Assembly: GCA_907165275.2 (NCBI GenBank)
Contig: OU015666.1
Location: forward strand, 5,734,001 to 5,798,000
Reading direction: 5' to 3'
From: Zygaena filipendulae
Taxonomy: Eukaryota; Arthropoda; Insecta; Lepidoptera; Zygaenidae
DNA length: 64,000 nt
Shown here: piece after piece, positions 1-10,533 of the stretch
Layout of the letters: each line of letters opens with the position of its first letter
Numbering within the stretch: position 1 is the stretch's first letter
Notes under the pieces: model-generated
Told to the model about the DNA's origin: nothing
Seen by the model: only the letters and a program-made list of their open reading frames with translations
Databases searched by the model: none
Program-made: the position numbers and the translations under genes

Positions 1-245
1 TTTGTATTTGTTGAGGGCTGGTTTCCGCAACTTGATGTCTGAGCACCTATTTTCATGTGGTGGGAATATTATAATTCATACCAAACTAGCTCCCCAAGGA
101 AGCCCACCAGTTTTCCAACGTCACCGAAGGCTTCCAGGAGCGACCTTGGGGTTCCTAGATACTAAGCCCTGTATGATGCCACTCAGTCACATTCAAGTAA
201 CACATGAGCAGCAGTTTCGTCTGCCCTCATACAAGCCCTGCAGAG
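1..245 (-). pseudogene. 3' end of a non-LTR retrotransposon ORF2 (remnant)
   Basis: On the minus strand this reads as the C-terminal Cys/His knuckle of a non-LTR retrotransposon polyprotein. The visible order is C-R-A-C, then E-T-A-A-H-V-L-L-E-C, then Y-L-G-T-P-R-S-L, ending at a TAA at 69-71. Two in-frame stops follow the last Cys of the knuckle, so the copy is dead. The element runs off the left edge, and 1-68 would be its 3' untranslated part. The family call rests on the C-x2-C-x-H-x-C pattern and the C-terminal tail. Confidence 0.6.
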
Positions 246-254
246 GGTGATGCC

Positions 255-372
255 TGTGTCATACAAAAAACACACCCTCTAATTTTCAGGTCTTTACAAT
301 CAGCGGTTTAGGCTAGGCTGTGTATTGATCCTTCACTCAATCATTCAGAACAATGCATTTTATATGTATAGA
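255..372 (+). repeat. Dispersed repeat shared with 23835-23950
   Basis: About 115 bp match 23835-23950 in the same orientation, including the words CATACAAA, ACACACCCTC, ATCAGCGGTTTAGGCT and GCATTTTATATGTA. At the second site the block directly follows a Helitron end, so it is probably the body of a related Helitron variant. 373-662 is AT-rich with no recognisable feature; it is intron or flank of GatB. Confidence 0.55.
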
Positions 373-662
373 TACAATAATGTAACAAAGTATCAGTGTG
401 TTAATAAGTAATAATAGGTTTAACAGTAACACACAATGTAAATTTTTTTGAATCAATTTGTGAAATACCTACACAAACACGAGATTGAGCTTTTGACTGT
501 AACTTACAATCATTTCATATTTTTGAAATTTAACATTAACTTTTAGGTCTTATAACTCTGTACTATGCCATACTGCCAGTGGACTTTGCTAATCTACGAT
601 TAATGCCATATTTACCAACGCTTGCATACACTTCTGTTAATAGGTAATTTACATGCAAATAC

Positions 663-1070
663 CTGAAAATTAATAATTCCATCACTGGCCAAAGGTGCCC
701 TCTGTTGTGTTATTTGATAACCTGCCGGCAGATCAGCATAGAAATAATGTTTTCTATCAAAGGTGGACACTTCATTCACTCGGCAAGATAATGCCAGTGC
801 AGCCATTATGCCAAATTCTACACATTTCCTGTTGAGCACTGGCAATGTCCCGGGTATGGCTGCATCAAATAATGACACACAATTGTTCACTAAGCCACCG
901 AAACTATTTTGTGCCCCCGAGAAAAGTTTTGATTTCGTATTCAACTGAGCATGCACTTCTAATCCAACTACACCTTGCCATTTACCACTGGGCCGCGAAG
1001 AGATATTACATTTACAAATTGTCCATTTTTCGAAATACAGTATCGATCTATGATACTTTCTTGTAAACAT
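663..1070 (-). CDS. GatB: Glutamyl-tRNA(Gln) amidotransferase subunit B, mitochondrial, first coding exon
   Basis: GatB is the tRNA-binding subunit of the GatCAB complex, which converts Glu-tRNA(Gln) to Gln-tRNA(Gln) in mitochondria. The exon encodes 136 residues in phase 0. A basic, Ser/Arg-rich leader of about 30 residues suits mitochondrial import. The conserved GatB start follows: [18 protein letters not shown], the segment ending A-A-I-P-G-T-L-P, then [19 protein letters not shown]. The start is the ATG at 1068-1070, the only upstream Met in frame. The exon ends at CAG/GTATTT (donor at 662). No further exon is visible in 1-660, so the gene continues left of the window. The identification is firm; the exact leader length is less so. 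Confidence 0.93.
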
Positions 1071-1139
1071 CTCACAATAAAAAAATATAATTTTAATAAA
1101 ATAAACCTCAGCAACACAAATTGCTGTGATCAGCTGATT

Positions 1140-1567
1140 GATTGTTGTTGTTGTTTTTTATGTTCGCCCCTTCTGGGACAGGCGAGGGCTATTGAGCCAT
1201 ACAGCCAAGTCTTAAGTAAGTAAATTCAAAATCCGATATTGTCAAGGCCGGAGCCAAGTCTTTAGTTGTTTTTCTCTTGATCGTTTCCGTGAAGTCTTAA
1301 TAGTTTGTTTTTTCTTTTATTCCTTATTCCGGGGACGTATTTTTAAATGTCAACGCCAGTGGTGATTATAAAACGATAAATTGGAATATAATTTTCCTTG
1401 TTTTGCATTAATTCTTGGGTGGAGCGCGGGATGTCTTCCGGGGTTTTATAGATTTCTAGCAGGCTATCGATTAAACTGAGTCGATGTATATTATAAGCTG
1501 GGCAATCAAAAAATATATGGTCAAGAGTTTCTAGCGAATTACAATTTGTGCAAGCAGGCGATGTAGA
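1140..1567 (-). pseudogene. 3' end of a Jockey/CR1-like non-LTR retrotransposon
   Basis: The minus strand from 1567 reads P-A-C-T-N-C-N-S-L-E-T-L-D-H, I-F-F-D-C and then a Leu-rich tail. This is the C-x2-C-x(n)-H-x(4)-C knuckle that ends many non-LTR ORF2 proteins. A 3' untranslated stretch follows and finishes near 1140 in an AAC-repeat tail. The 3' part (GCCCCTTCTGGGACAGGCGAGG on plus, about 1166-1188) resembles the GC-rich box in the repeats at 1636, 62580 and 63930. The copy is 5'-truncated. It lies just upstream of the GatB start. Confidence 0.65.
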
Positions 1568-1635
1568 TCAGCTGATTGATTCAGCTGACCTGTTTTGACT
1601 TTTGACAATTTGACATTAATTGTCATTGCTTGCTT

Positions 1636-2020
1636 TTTTTTTTGGTGAAGTTTACCCCTCTCGGGGAAGGCAGAAGGAAACTTAGTCCATATAGCCAATT
1701 CATTAATATTTTTCTTCTTCTGAAGTTATTTACATCGAAATGCATTGGTGAGACGCATTTCGATGCTTTACCGGAACTTTTGGCAGCAAATCTTCACAGT
1801 TGAACCTTAATAGGACGCTCTGTGGGAAGTTGTATAGTAAAACGAAAATCTCCCTATTTCATCTTATTTCACTGTTTCCGCACATTATTCATCACAAATG
1901 GATCACTATTATGCAAAATCCACCATATTCATACAATATTAATCACGATAAAATAATTTGCAAAACAAAGAAATAAAACTGACGTCCACTCTGCTGGAAA
2001 TCCCGCCAAAAGTCCTGTCA
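1636..2020 (-). mobile_element. Short retroelement with T-run end; second copy at 62562-62895
   Basis: This block and 62562-62895 share most of their length in the same orientation. Shared parts are a T-run, a GGGAAGGCA-like box, CTTAGTCCATA-AGCCAATT, CTTCTTCTGAAGTTATTTACAT, a hairpin around ATCGAAATGCATTGG, ACCTTAATAGGACGCTC and ATCCCGCCAAAAG. On the minus strand it ends in poly(A), as expected for a retroposed SINE-like or truncated LINE unit. The hairpin at 1733-1765 has arms CATCGAAATGC and GCATTTCGATG. Confidence 0.5.
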
Positions 2021-2537
2021 TTGCTTGCTGTGAGCATGTATGGTGCGGTCTGTTTTGTACAAACGGTGAATACGTGCGTGAGCGTGCGCATGACACTGTT
2101 CATAATGATTAAGATGGTAAGCATGCAAAAAATTTGAACAGGTTACCTATATCGTTTGTCAAAAATAAGGTTCTTTATTTATTTATTCATTCTTTATTCT
2201 TTGATGGAAAAGCAGTATAACTTACACTTATTGATTTGAACTAAATGAAAATCAAGTACGCTAGTTTAAAAACCAAACGATCGACAAACGAAAAATTAAT
2301 CACAACAGAAATTGACGTTTGACAGCTGTTTGGCAGTTCCGGAGACATTGCACTAGGTATCTCCTCCGTGTTGGCACTGTACGACAGCGCAATTTGAACA
2401 GTTGCATTGTTTGCATGAATAAAGCGCACACGAGCACAAAAAGTGCAATTTTGAACGACCCAGTAACAAGTTAGGTCCTAATTACTTACAAATATTACAA
2501 ATTCACGTTTTAAAAATAATTAAAAGTTAGTAAGTAA
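2021..2537. other. Intergenic, no gene seen
   Basis: No coding signature was seen on either strand. A TTTA-rich run at about 2173-2205 looks like the antisense tail of a LINE. Confidence 0.4.
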
Positions 2538-2848
2538 TCTATATAAATAAAAATGTATCGCCAAATGTGTTGCTAAGCGTATAACTTCCAAACAACAGCA
2601 ACCAAATTGGATAAATCTTTTTTTTTGTGTTCGTTATTGTCAGCGCAAGGTTTTATAAAAGAAGTTTGGAGTTCCTGCGGAAATTTCGAAACTCACGCGG
2701 GTGAATCTCCGAAACGGTTGGACCGATTTTGACAGAAGTTTCACTGCTAATTAGCTGATGTCATTAGGAGTAAATTAGGGTACTTTGGAGTTCCTGTGGG
2801 ATTCTGCAACTTAAACTCATGAGGGTGAAACCGCGGGGTGCTTCTAGT
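2538..2848 (+). mobile_element. Non-autonomous Helitron (variant with long body)
   Basis: The element ends in GGGTGAAACCGCGGGG followed by a short stretch and CTAGT, the typical Helitron 3' end. Its body includes CGAAACGGTTGGACCGATTTTGA and two TGGAGTTCCTG segments, a variant also seen at 8385-8604 and 35025-35219. The 3' hairpin is imperfect in this copy. Confidence 0.7.
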
Positions 2849-4103
2849 ATAAAATATGATTATGTTTTTAAAGAATGCAATTAATTTAATGCATTAGTTA
2901 AAATGATTTTGTAACGTCCGGGTCAAAGTCCAAGAAACATTGAACACATTATTGGTAATGCTACTGTTCCACCTACGTGTTAACGCGTAAATTAGTGCGC
3001 TAATTTAGGCATTACGTAGATGTGGCCAACATTTTAACGGGTTAACTTACTAACATTAGACATTAACATCAACGTTAACGTTTACGCAGGTGGAGCAGTA
3101 GCATAAGAATTACAGAATACTTCCTATCTACTAGGTATGAAGGCAAAGAATATTAAGCTGAATAATTAAGTAAGTAGGTACCATGTAGGTAGGTACCTAC
3201 TATCTGAAGGTTGCGAGTTGCGACTTTCGACGCGGCGAAAGATTAGATTTACGATGAGGTACCTACCTATTTTAAATGTCTCAAACTTTCAACAATAAAC
3301 ATACCTAGATGTAGTTACACAAACAAACTTACAGACTTAGGTCTCTAAACTGGCTGATAGATGTAGGTAGGTACTTATAAAATGCTAGATTCAATGCGAT
3401 TGAACTTTGAACTACGCTGTTGTACATATATCCAGAATATGTTTTTTTGCGCCGCGACTTTCCTATCACTATGTCAGCACGAGCACCTAAATATGCATAG
3501 AACACCATTTGGCAAGTTTTTTGGCGGGAATCAGAGATGGCGGTTCGGTAATTTTCATGTTGATAAAAAATAGTTAAAAATGGATTTTGTTGTGTTATAA
3601 GGTGATGTATTGGACAATAATTTTCACAGTGACGGTTTTTTATGTGCTCAAGAAGATATATGACATTTCGAGCCGATTTCTTCGGTTTTCCGAAGAAAAC
3701 AGCTCCGAGAACGTTCTTATAGGTAGTTTATTCAGTACCATGGCCTACAAGTTCAAACCGTACAATGATGTTAAATGCTGATTTGTGCATTTTAACCATT
3801 ATATGCGAAAGCCAAATAGAAGAATAATGAACACCTACCTACATAATTATTATACAGAGGAAAGATTTGTATTTTTGTTTAATTGTTACGATTACTTCTT
3901 TCACCATTAGAATTCTACATTATCCCTGAGTACCTACCTACCATTACATAGGTTATGTTGTAACGCAGAATTCCCGCAGAAACTCCGAAATTGCCGCGTG
4001 TGAAACCGAGAGGAACAGCTAGCAAGTTATTAAAATTTAAATTGTTAAATAACTACCTACGTACCTACCTACATATGTAAATAAATTTTAAAATAAATCT
4101 CCA
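2849..4103. other. Intergenic, rich in GTAGGTAC words, with a Helitron fragment
   Basis: There is no convincing gene. An inverted pair of TTAACG-type words around 2981-3095 (acgtgttaacgcgtaa and its partner) suggests a small palindromic repeat. 3963-4022 is a 3' Helitron fragment ending in CTAG. The words TAGGTAGGTACCTAC recur around 3170-3260 and 4050-4075. Confidence 0.5.
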
Positions 4104-4286
4104 TTAATATTATAAATGCGAAAGTAACTACATAACCTGTTACGCTATCACGCCTTAACGGCTCAACCGATCATCATGTGATATTGCATACACATTGTCA
4201 GGAGAACAGAGAAGGACACTTTTTGTCCCAGAATTCCCGCAAGAACTCCAAAATTAACGGGGGTGAAACCGCGGGTAACAGCTAGT
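4104..4286 (+). mobile_element. Non-autonomous Helitron
   Basis: It starts at TTAATATTATAAATGCG and ends in GGGTGAAACCGCGGG then CAGCTAGT. The internal block GGCTCAACCGATCATCAT defines one of two subfamilies in the window. The other carries TCTCTGGATCTACTGAAC in its place. Confidence 0.8.
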
Positions 4287-4779
4287 CTTTAATAAATATT
4301 ATTTACATTTATAAGTGTCTAACTACCTATAGATATAGGTTTTAAATAAAATTAAATAATGATAAATACTCACTTTGTTACATTGTGCTTCTCATCAACA
4401 GACTTCAAAATGTTTTTACATTGTATACGTACCTAGCTACTTAACTATTTTGTATATTCAAATATTAGACACCTGCGTTTGATAAAACTTATTTACTAAC
4501 ATTGCATTGATAACTTGACTATAACTCCTTATATCTAACTTAATTCAAACTGAGTCGTTAATTATTATTATCACATTATTTTTATTTACAAATTCTCGCG
4601 ATGTTTGTAACTAAATAACTAATCCCGTTACGACGTCAAATAAAAAAGAAAACAGGTAAAGAACTACGAAGGCCAATGTAACTTCAGCAATGGAATACAT
4701 TTTTGTTTATCTTTTTTTTTTATTCAAAAAATAATAAAATGCTCTTTAATTAATGTCACTGCCGTGAAAAATAACCGAG

Positions 4780-4963
4780 ACGTGTCTGCTCAAACGACTT
4801 GCAGCCGACGATTGATCGAAATTCACAATACCGTGACTATTAACTTATTACCTTGAAAGTATTTAACGAATAAGTTCGAAAGACACCTTTACAGTGATAT
4901 TGGACAACCAAGAAAATGTACAACCTGACACGGGCGGCTTATTACAGTGCAGTGTTGGGATGG
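4780..4963 (+). other. Possible 5' untranslated region and first coding exon, unassigned
   Basis: This stretch has few repeat words. An ATG at 4916 in a good insect context (GAAAATG) opens a short reading frame beginning M-Y-N-L-T-R-A-A-Y-Y and meets a consensus donor, ATG/GTAAGC, at about 4961-4968. It could be the first exon of a gene whose other exons lie far downstream, but no partner exon was found in the window. This is weak evidence. Confidence 0.25.
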
Positions 4964-5051
4964 TAAGCAAGTATATCAAGTGCGTTGTGACTTGTGAGTT
5001 GTGCACAATGACACAAAGGGTCCAAAGATCATTTTGAAATACAAAACAAAA

Positions 5052-5333
5052 TTAGGTATTACTTATACCTACATTTATTATATTGTTATGGGAAGCATTT
5101 TTAAGGTTCCGTAGCCAAATGGCAAAAGACGGAACCCGTCTGTCCGTATGCCACAGCCACTTTTTCAAATCCGGCTGTATGACACGCACAACATCTGCCT
5201 CTACGTAGCTTAGGTACCTACGCAAACGAAAGACGAACTCGTGGTAGTACCTAAGTATTTGGTGCCATTTTAATAAATTTTTCACTCGGTATATTAAATT
5301 TGTTTGTATCGACAATAATATCGATTTATTCAT
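5052..5333 (-). repeat. Dispersed repeat (ggttccgtagcc family)
   Basis: The stretch contains the moth-type repeat words GGTTCCGTAGCC and CGGCTGTATGACACGCAC. It shares its right half (CGGCTGTATGACACGCAC to ATCGACAATAATATCGAT) with 48237-48335, where the Helitron-free copy sits inside another element. Confidence 0.5.
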
Positions 5334-5334
5334 T

Positions 5335-5420
5335 TTATTTATCTTATTTATTTTATTTATTTATTTATTTATTCTTTATTGCACAGTAAGTACAAATGGC
5401 GAACTTAATCATTAATTGAA
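5335..5420 (-). repeat. Antisense LINE tail with ATTT repeats
   Basis: A run of ATTT units is followed by CTTTATTGCACAGTAAGTAC. On the minus strand this is a polyadenylation-like AATAAAG ending in an (AAAT)n tail, typical of lepidopteran LINE 3' ends. Confidence 0.55.
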
Positions 5421-5508
5421 CATCATTGCAATTCCAATTTTTAAGAAATTCAAGAAAATGCTACTGAAATTGAATAGGGATGTTGACGACTTTTGATAAT
5501 CTAAATTC

Positions 5509-5775
5509 TAATTAGTTCGTCAGTTAGAAAATTAAAAATCATTAGACACGATTTTTTTTTTATAAATGAAAATACACAGAGAGAAAGCGCATTAAAGTTT
5601 TGGGTGGGGGCTCGTGACGTCACTAACCGCTCCAAGCCGCCATACAAACTGCACTGATTAGTGACGTCATGCGAAATTTCAACTCAATGTATCGCCATTA
5701 TTTTTTTATTACCTACGTAAAAAAAGAAAAAATACGTGTCCAATATTTTTTATTAATTTACAAGGACTTAAAAAA
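5509..5775 (-). mobile_element. TGACGTCA-carrying MITE, copy A
   Basis: Relative to copy C (40575-40853) this copy is inverted. Its ends are TTAGTTCGTCAGTTAG and the AT-rich partner near 5750. It keeps both palindromes, TGACGTCA at 5615-5622 and 5662-5669. See 40575-40853 for the full description. Confidence 0.75.
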
Positions 5776-5869
5776 ATAAACAAAATTTTACCAAAAAAAT
5801 TAAAACCGACTTCCAAAAAAACAAAACTAAAAAGCTAAAATTTGTAATTTATCTAAGTTACAATAATGT

Positions 5870-6670
5870 CAACTGCTCATCGCCTTTTACAAAATATTGC
5901 TTTTCCCGATGCAGGGACGTTAATTTTTGAGAAGTTCTCCTGGTACATTAGCATCAGTTCCACTTCACCAATCACCATATCCATTGTGACGAACATAAAT
6001 TGTTTAGAAAACAAATTAAAGTTAACGAATTGGAACCTGTGAAATACCTATTATTGAGTAGTTCCGATGGCCATCTGTGGTCTTTATCATCAGTTCCACT
6101 TCTTCGCTTTTCGAAAGCAAATAAAAAATTTACTGTAAAAATACCTAAATCACCATGTGCCTATAAATTTTGAAGAGTTCCCTCGATTTCTCCAAGATCC
6201 CATCATCAGATCCTGACTTGGTGACAATGGGACAAATTTGGAAGTATCCTCTTTCAAACAAAAAACAATTTCCCAAATTACTCCAATCGGAACCTGTGAA
6301 ATACGTATTATTGTTGAGTAGTTCCGATGACCATCTGTGGTCTTCATCATCAGTTCCGCTTCTTCAAATTTTGCTTTCCAAAAGCAAATGAACGATTTAC
6401 TATAAAAATACCCAAATCGCTATAGGTGTGCCGATAATTTTTGAAGAGTTCCCACGATTTCTCCAAGATTCCGCCATCAGATCCTGATTACATGACGATG
6501 GGACCACACGGGAAACACCAGCTTTCAACTAAAAAAAGAATCATCAAAATCGGTTCACCCAGTCGAAAGTTCTGAAAAAACATACTATGCGCATCCTACG
6601 CGTCGAATTGAGAACCTCCCAGACAGATAGACAAACACAGCGGACGACTTTGTTTTATTATATGTAGTGA
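5870..6670. repeat. Tandem repeat block, unit about 265 bp
   Basis: Words repeat at a spacing of about 260-271 bp. GTTCCGATG-CCATCTGTGG occurs near 6061 and 6321, and GAAGAGTTCC-CGATTTCTCCAAGAT near 6172 and 6443, with a partial unit at about 5930. The right end continues into AATCGGTTCACCCAGTCGAAAG and ends near a TATGTAGTGATAATATG tail. Long reading frames here are by-products of the repeat. It is probably part of an unidentified transposon with internal tandem units. Confidence 0.6.
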
Positions 6671-7164
6671 TAATATGCTCGTACTATTAATAAACACTAC
6701 TTTCAAACTGGAAGGCTCAAACTATGCTCTTTATTTTACATTGAAATATGCAAAACAGACAATATTTATGTAGGTACCTCAGACGAATATTTCGTACCTT
6801 ATATTAGGTACCTGGGTGTGCAGTCTTTTGCCAAGCATTTTTTTCATTTGCTTTTCATAATTTTTATCGAGCGAAGTTGCGGGCGATTGCTTGTTAACAA
6901 TAATTGTAATTTAATTAAGTAGGTAGGTAGGCAGGCATGCAGTTTACAACTAACCTACCATTTACGTCATTTTCTGTTGACCGTTGTACTTTAGATAAAA
7001 ACAAGTTGGTAGGTAGATATAAAATATGTACCTACATTTTTTTTAAACAATGTAATTATATCAGTCACGTATGTGTGTGTAAAGTGTAAACAAACACACC
7101 TCCCTGACGAGCCTCCTCGCCGAGCGAACGACAACTTCCTATAATAATTATATTTTATCTACAT
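6671..7164. other. Intergenic, nothing recognised
   Basis: No gene was seen. The stretch is AT-rich and contains runs of TAGGTAGGTAGGCAGG near 6920. Confidence 0.4.
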
Positions 7165-7369
7165 CTTACTAATATTATTATTATTTACGTATAGTTAGCG
7201 AAAGTTTGTATGTAAAGTTTCCTTCACACAAAAACTACTGAATTGATTTTAATGAAACTTTACAATAATATAGCTTATATATCAGAATAACACATAGGGT
7301 ACTTTTTATCCCTGAATTCTCGCGGGATCTTCGAAATTAACGCGGGTGAATTCGCGGGGAACAGCTAGT
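7165..7369 (+). mobile_element. Non-autonomous Helitron
   Basis: It begins CTTACTAATATTATTATT and ends GCGGGGAACAGCTAGT. It has the body variant AAACTTTACAATAATATAGC, also found in 7616-7843. A truncated relative of the CAACCGATCATCAT subfamily lies at about 7370-7490. Confidence 0.75.
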
Positions 7370-7615
7370 TTAATAACAGAGAGTTTGTAAGTAACTGTAT
7401 GCGTAGGTAAACGCTTAATAAATGACAATGTTTGTTCATTTGTTACGCTTTCACGCCTTAACTATTCAACCGATCATCATGAAGTTTTGGCTTAGCTACT
7501 CACCCACTAAAAAATAGATGAGTTTCCTACTGTCAGGATTTTTAATGACTTGACTTGAGTTGAAGTGAGATAACTTATCATAACTTATCCATAGTTCTTT
7601 GGCAGTAAAAATGCT

Positions 7616-7843
7616 ACTACCATTAGGTACAAACGCGAAAGTTTGTTAGTATGTATGGATGGATAGATGGATGGATGGATGGATGTTTGTTACTCTTTCA
7701 CGCAAGAACTACTGGATGGATTTAAATGAAACTTTACAATAATATAGCTTATACATCAGATTAACACATAGGGGACTTATAATCCCGGAATTCCCGCGGG
7801 AACTCTGAAATTAATGCGGGTGAAACTGCGGGGCACAACTAGT
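7616..7843 (+). mobile_element. Non-autonomous Helitron with TGGA microsatellite
   Basis: It has the same body variant as 7165-7369. A (GGAT)n run at about 7658-7685 has expanded inside it. The 3' end reads GGGTGAAACTGCGGGG then ACAACTAGT. Confidence 0.75.
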
Positions 7844-8384
7844 GCTTTTGTACATTCGTACAAATAGATGAAAAGTCAAATAATGTAATTTTTTTTTAAT
7901 CTATAAGTAAAATAACTGCGTAGGTATTTTAAATTAATTACCTATTTATTGTAATAAATAATAGGATATCAAACATGGTAAGTAGACAATACCTACGTAG
8001 GTACCTACCTATAAATGATAAAATTTAAAATTTAAAACATTTTATGTCATAAAGGGTCCAATAAACCTACCGATGTAATATTATGTATTTATTTTATCTT
8101 TTTTCACTATTCAACCTTAATAAGTATGTACATAGTTTTGGACTCAGAGGTTTTGGATGTCTTATGTAAACATCTTATATTGTACAATATATCAATACAT
8201 TCTAATACAGCTACCTATATACATATACTAACTTGGATACCTACGTCACCTACGTTTCCTGGTGATCTTTGGCATTTATTGTTTACTCGTCAGGTATAGG
8301 TACCTACATAGACCACATTTAATTATAACCCAATTCATTATCTTTTGTATCGTTTTGAACTCACAAATTTTATAAATATTTTTT
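7844..8384. other. Intergenic, nothing recognised
   Basis: AT-rich with several TACCTACGTAGGTACC palindromic words (around 7990-8010). No coding signature was seen. Confidence 0.4.
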
Positions 8385-8604
8385 ATAATATATCAATAAA
8401 AATCTCGTGTCACACTGTTTGTTATTGAACCTCCACCGAAACGCCTTGTTCGATTTTGATGAAATTTTCTGTATATACTTGATAGGCCGGAGAAGGTAGG
8501 TAGGCTATTTTTATACCCCAAGGTGATATTGTTTTTATATTTTACTTTGGAGTTCCTGCTGGAATTCCGAAACTCACGCGGGTGAAACCGCAGGGCACAG
8601 CTAA
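8385..8604 (+). mobile_element. Non-autonomous Helitron, long-body variant
   Basis: Relative of 2538-2848, with CGAAACGCCTTGTTCGATTTTGATG in the body and GGGTGAAACCGCAGGGC at the 3' end. The terminal CTAGT has changed to CTAAT, so this is an old copy. Confidence 0.7.
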
Positions 8605-8980
8605 TCAAATGAACCTAAAAGTCATTTACCCAGTTTTATTTAATTTCTTTACTTAGTTAGGTAGGTACTTAAATTATATTGTATACCTACTATTAATTAT
8701 TATTATTAACAGCTAACGAATGACTTGATAATAATACATAAAATCGATGTTTTCATCTGCAATATCAAGGTGAATGCCTATAAAAAATTTATAGATAACA
8801 AAACTTTTGTCTGTCTTATATCAGGTTTCATCTTCGGAACGGCTAAATTATAATTATAGACGAAGAAGAAGAAGAAGAAGAACCTCTCAACCTCTTTGGA
8901 CAATTTGGTATCCAGTTTTAGGTAGATACAGTCATGTCGAAAACTGTAATAATTATTATGCTTCGCAGCTTCTTTCTTTG

Positions 8981-9156
8981 CGATTTATGAGTTTACGTGT
9001 TGTAGTAGTTGCGCTCCCACGCGTCAGCCTAGCACGGTATGTTTAGATTTGTTTTTTTTTTTTTTTTTTTTTTATTCTACCCCCAGTTGGGACTCCCCGC
9101 CTCCTTACCCCACTCTACCTCCGGCCCCAATGCGCGCGACCACTCGTCTCGTCATT
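8981..9156 (+). repeat. DIRS left inverted terminal repeat
   Basis: 176 bp matching the reverse complement of 13795-13967. The only difference I found is the length of the T run (9052-9073). The GC-rich part after the T run is unusual against the AT-rich flanks. Confidence 0.95.
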
Positions 9157-9230
9157 ACGTGTTTCCGTGCCGAAGCCTAAGCACGTCACCGAAACCCGCT
9201 ACCTTTCTCATTGTGTATTGTCATCTCAAC

Positions 9231-10533
9231 ATGGGGAAGAAAAGAAGGAGAGAGGACTCTGAGGAAAGGATAAGAAGGAAGCTCAAGAAATATAACGACA
9301 AACTTGAGAGTAAACTGCAACATAATAATATAAATATTTATTCATCAGCGGTTGTTAACCGTAAGTAATATGATCTTTAGACGCGAACAACTACAAAACA
9401 TACTGTTTTATCTGGGTTGTCTCCGTCGCCTTCTTTCACTGATGCGTAACTGCCATAAATGGGCTTTTACCGTCTCATTATATAAAATGCGAATAGCTAA
9501 CATACCGGGCTATTTCTTTTGACTTGTTGCTTAAAAACATTTCATTCTTACAGCGGTTCACCTTGATGACCCTGAAGCGTCTCCCGTAGACACACGTGCT
9601 CCATCTGAGGAGTCTCATCTTGACGGAGGCACAGAAAATGTGCATCTGGTGGAAGCGGAGGTTCATGCGCCACTTGAAGCTTCTGCAGGCACAACAGCAG
9701 CAGAGGCATCGACATCAGCACTACCAGCAGACGTCGCAGAGGTAGAACTCGATAATGATACCCTTGAGCTACTGGGCGAAGCTCCAGAACCTGAAACCAT
9801 GTTGGGTAAGGCGATTCACAAAGATGTAGCCGCAAGATGGCTTGACATCGTAAAGAAGGGATTAACAAATGAAGCCAAAGAAAAATTAGCAAAAGATTAC
9901 CTAATCCCAAGCAATTGTGAACTATTGATACCTCCTATTTTGAATGCTGAAGCAAAAGCTGCATTGACGGACCCTCTCGTGAAACGTGATTCGTCTTTGG
10001 TGTACCGCCAGAAGCAAATCGGCAATGCCCTAGCTGCATTAGCGCAAGTTATAGACGTCGCTATTTCCAAGGACTGTGACCAAAATTTAAGGCACAAGTT
10101 ATTAAAACCAGCAAGCGATGCCTGCAGAATTATGTGTGATATGCATTATAATGAGACGAAGATACGGAAGAGATTCGTTATTACGTCAGTTAATTCAAGT
10201 CTAAAAGACACTCTCGTAAGGGCAAGTACCGATAAGTATTTGTTTGGGGAAGACATGAGTGAAAAGATAAAGACTGCAAAGAATGTCCAAAGATCGGGCG
10301 AAGCCCTTAAAGTAACCTCCAAGATTACAAAACCTACCTTCACACGACCGTTTAACCGGTTAAACTACAAGCCCCTGCACCAGAAGATGGCGGGCAAACA
10401 GGATGCAGGGAAGAACCAGCCCGCGACTCGTCAGCAGAGCAACCGAGCCGCACAACCACGCCGCGGCCGCGCGCTGCCACCGCAGCGCTCTCCGCCGCCG
10501 TCGCCGCCGCGACGCCAGAACAACCGCCGCTAG
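9231..10533 (+). CDS. DIRS element gag-like protein, two exons
   Basis: The proposed model is join(9231-9360, 9554-10533), 370 codons with the stop. Exon 1 starts at ATG 9231 and encodes a very basic N-terminus (M-G-K-K-R-R-R-E-D-S-E-E-R) with coiled-coil character. It ends at AACC/GTAAGT. The acceptor is TTCTTACAG/CGG at 9553, and the phase-1 join restores an open frame into the main exon. That exon has an acidic linker, a helical central region and an Arg/Pro-rich C-terminus suited to RNA binding. Introns are known in DIRS-like elements, so this is plausible, but splicing is inferred. An alternative is a shorter protein starting inside exon 2. The 3' end overlaps the pol frame in the -1 register. 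Confidence 0.75.
9361..9553 (+). other. Predicted intron in the DIRS gag gene
   Basis: It begins with the consensus donor GTAAGTAATA and ends in a T-rich tract plus ACAG. It contains in-frame stops, so without splicing exon 1 could not join the gag frame. Confidence 0.65.

Noticed and set aside
3382..3781. Two short open frames that could be a small membrane protein or exon
   Set aside because: No conserved motif, no fitting splice sites and ordinary AT-rich composition; chance frames are likely.
6150..6391. Overlapping open frames on both strands
   Set aside because: They follow the 265-bp tandem repeat and appear in both strands without codon bias.
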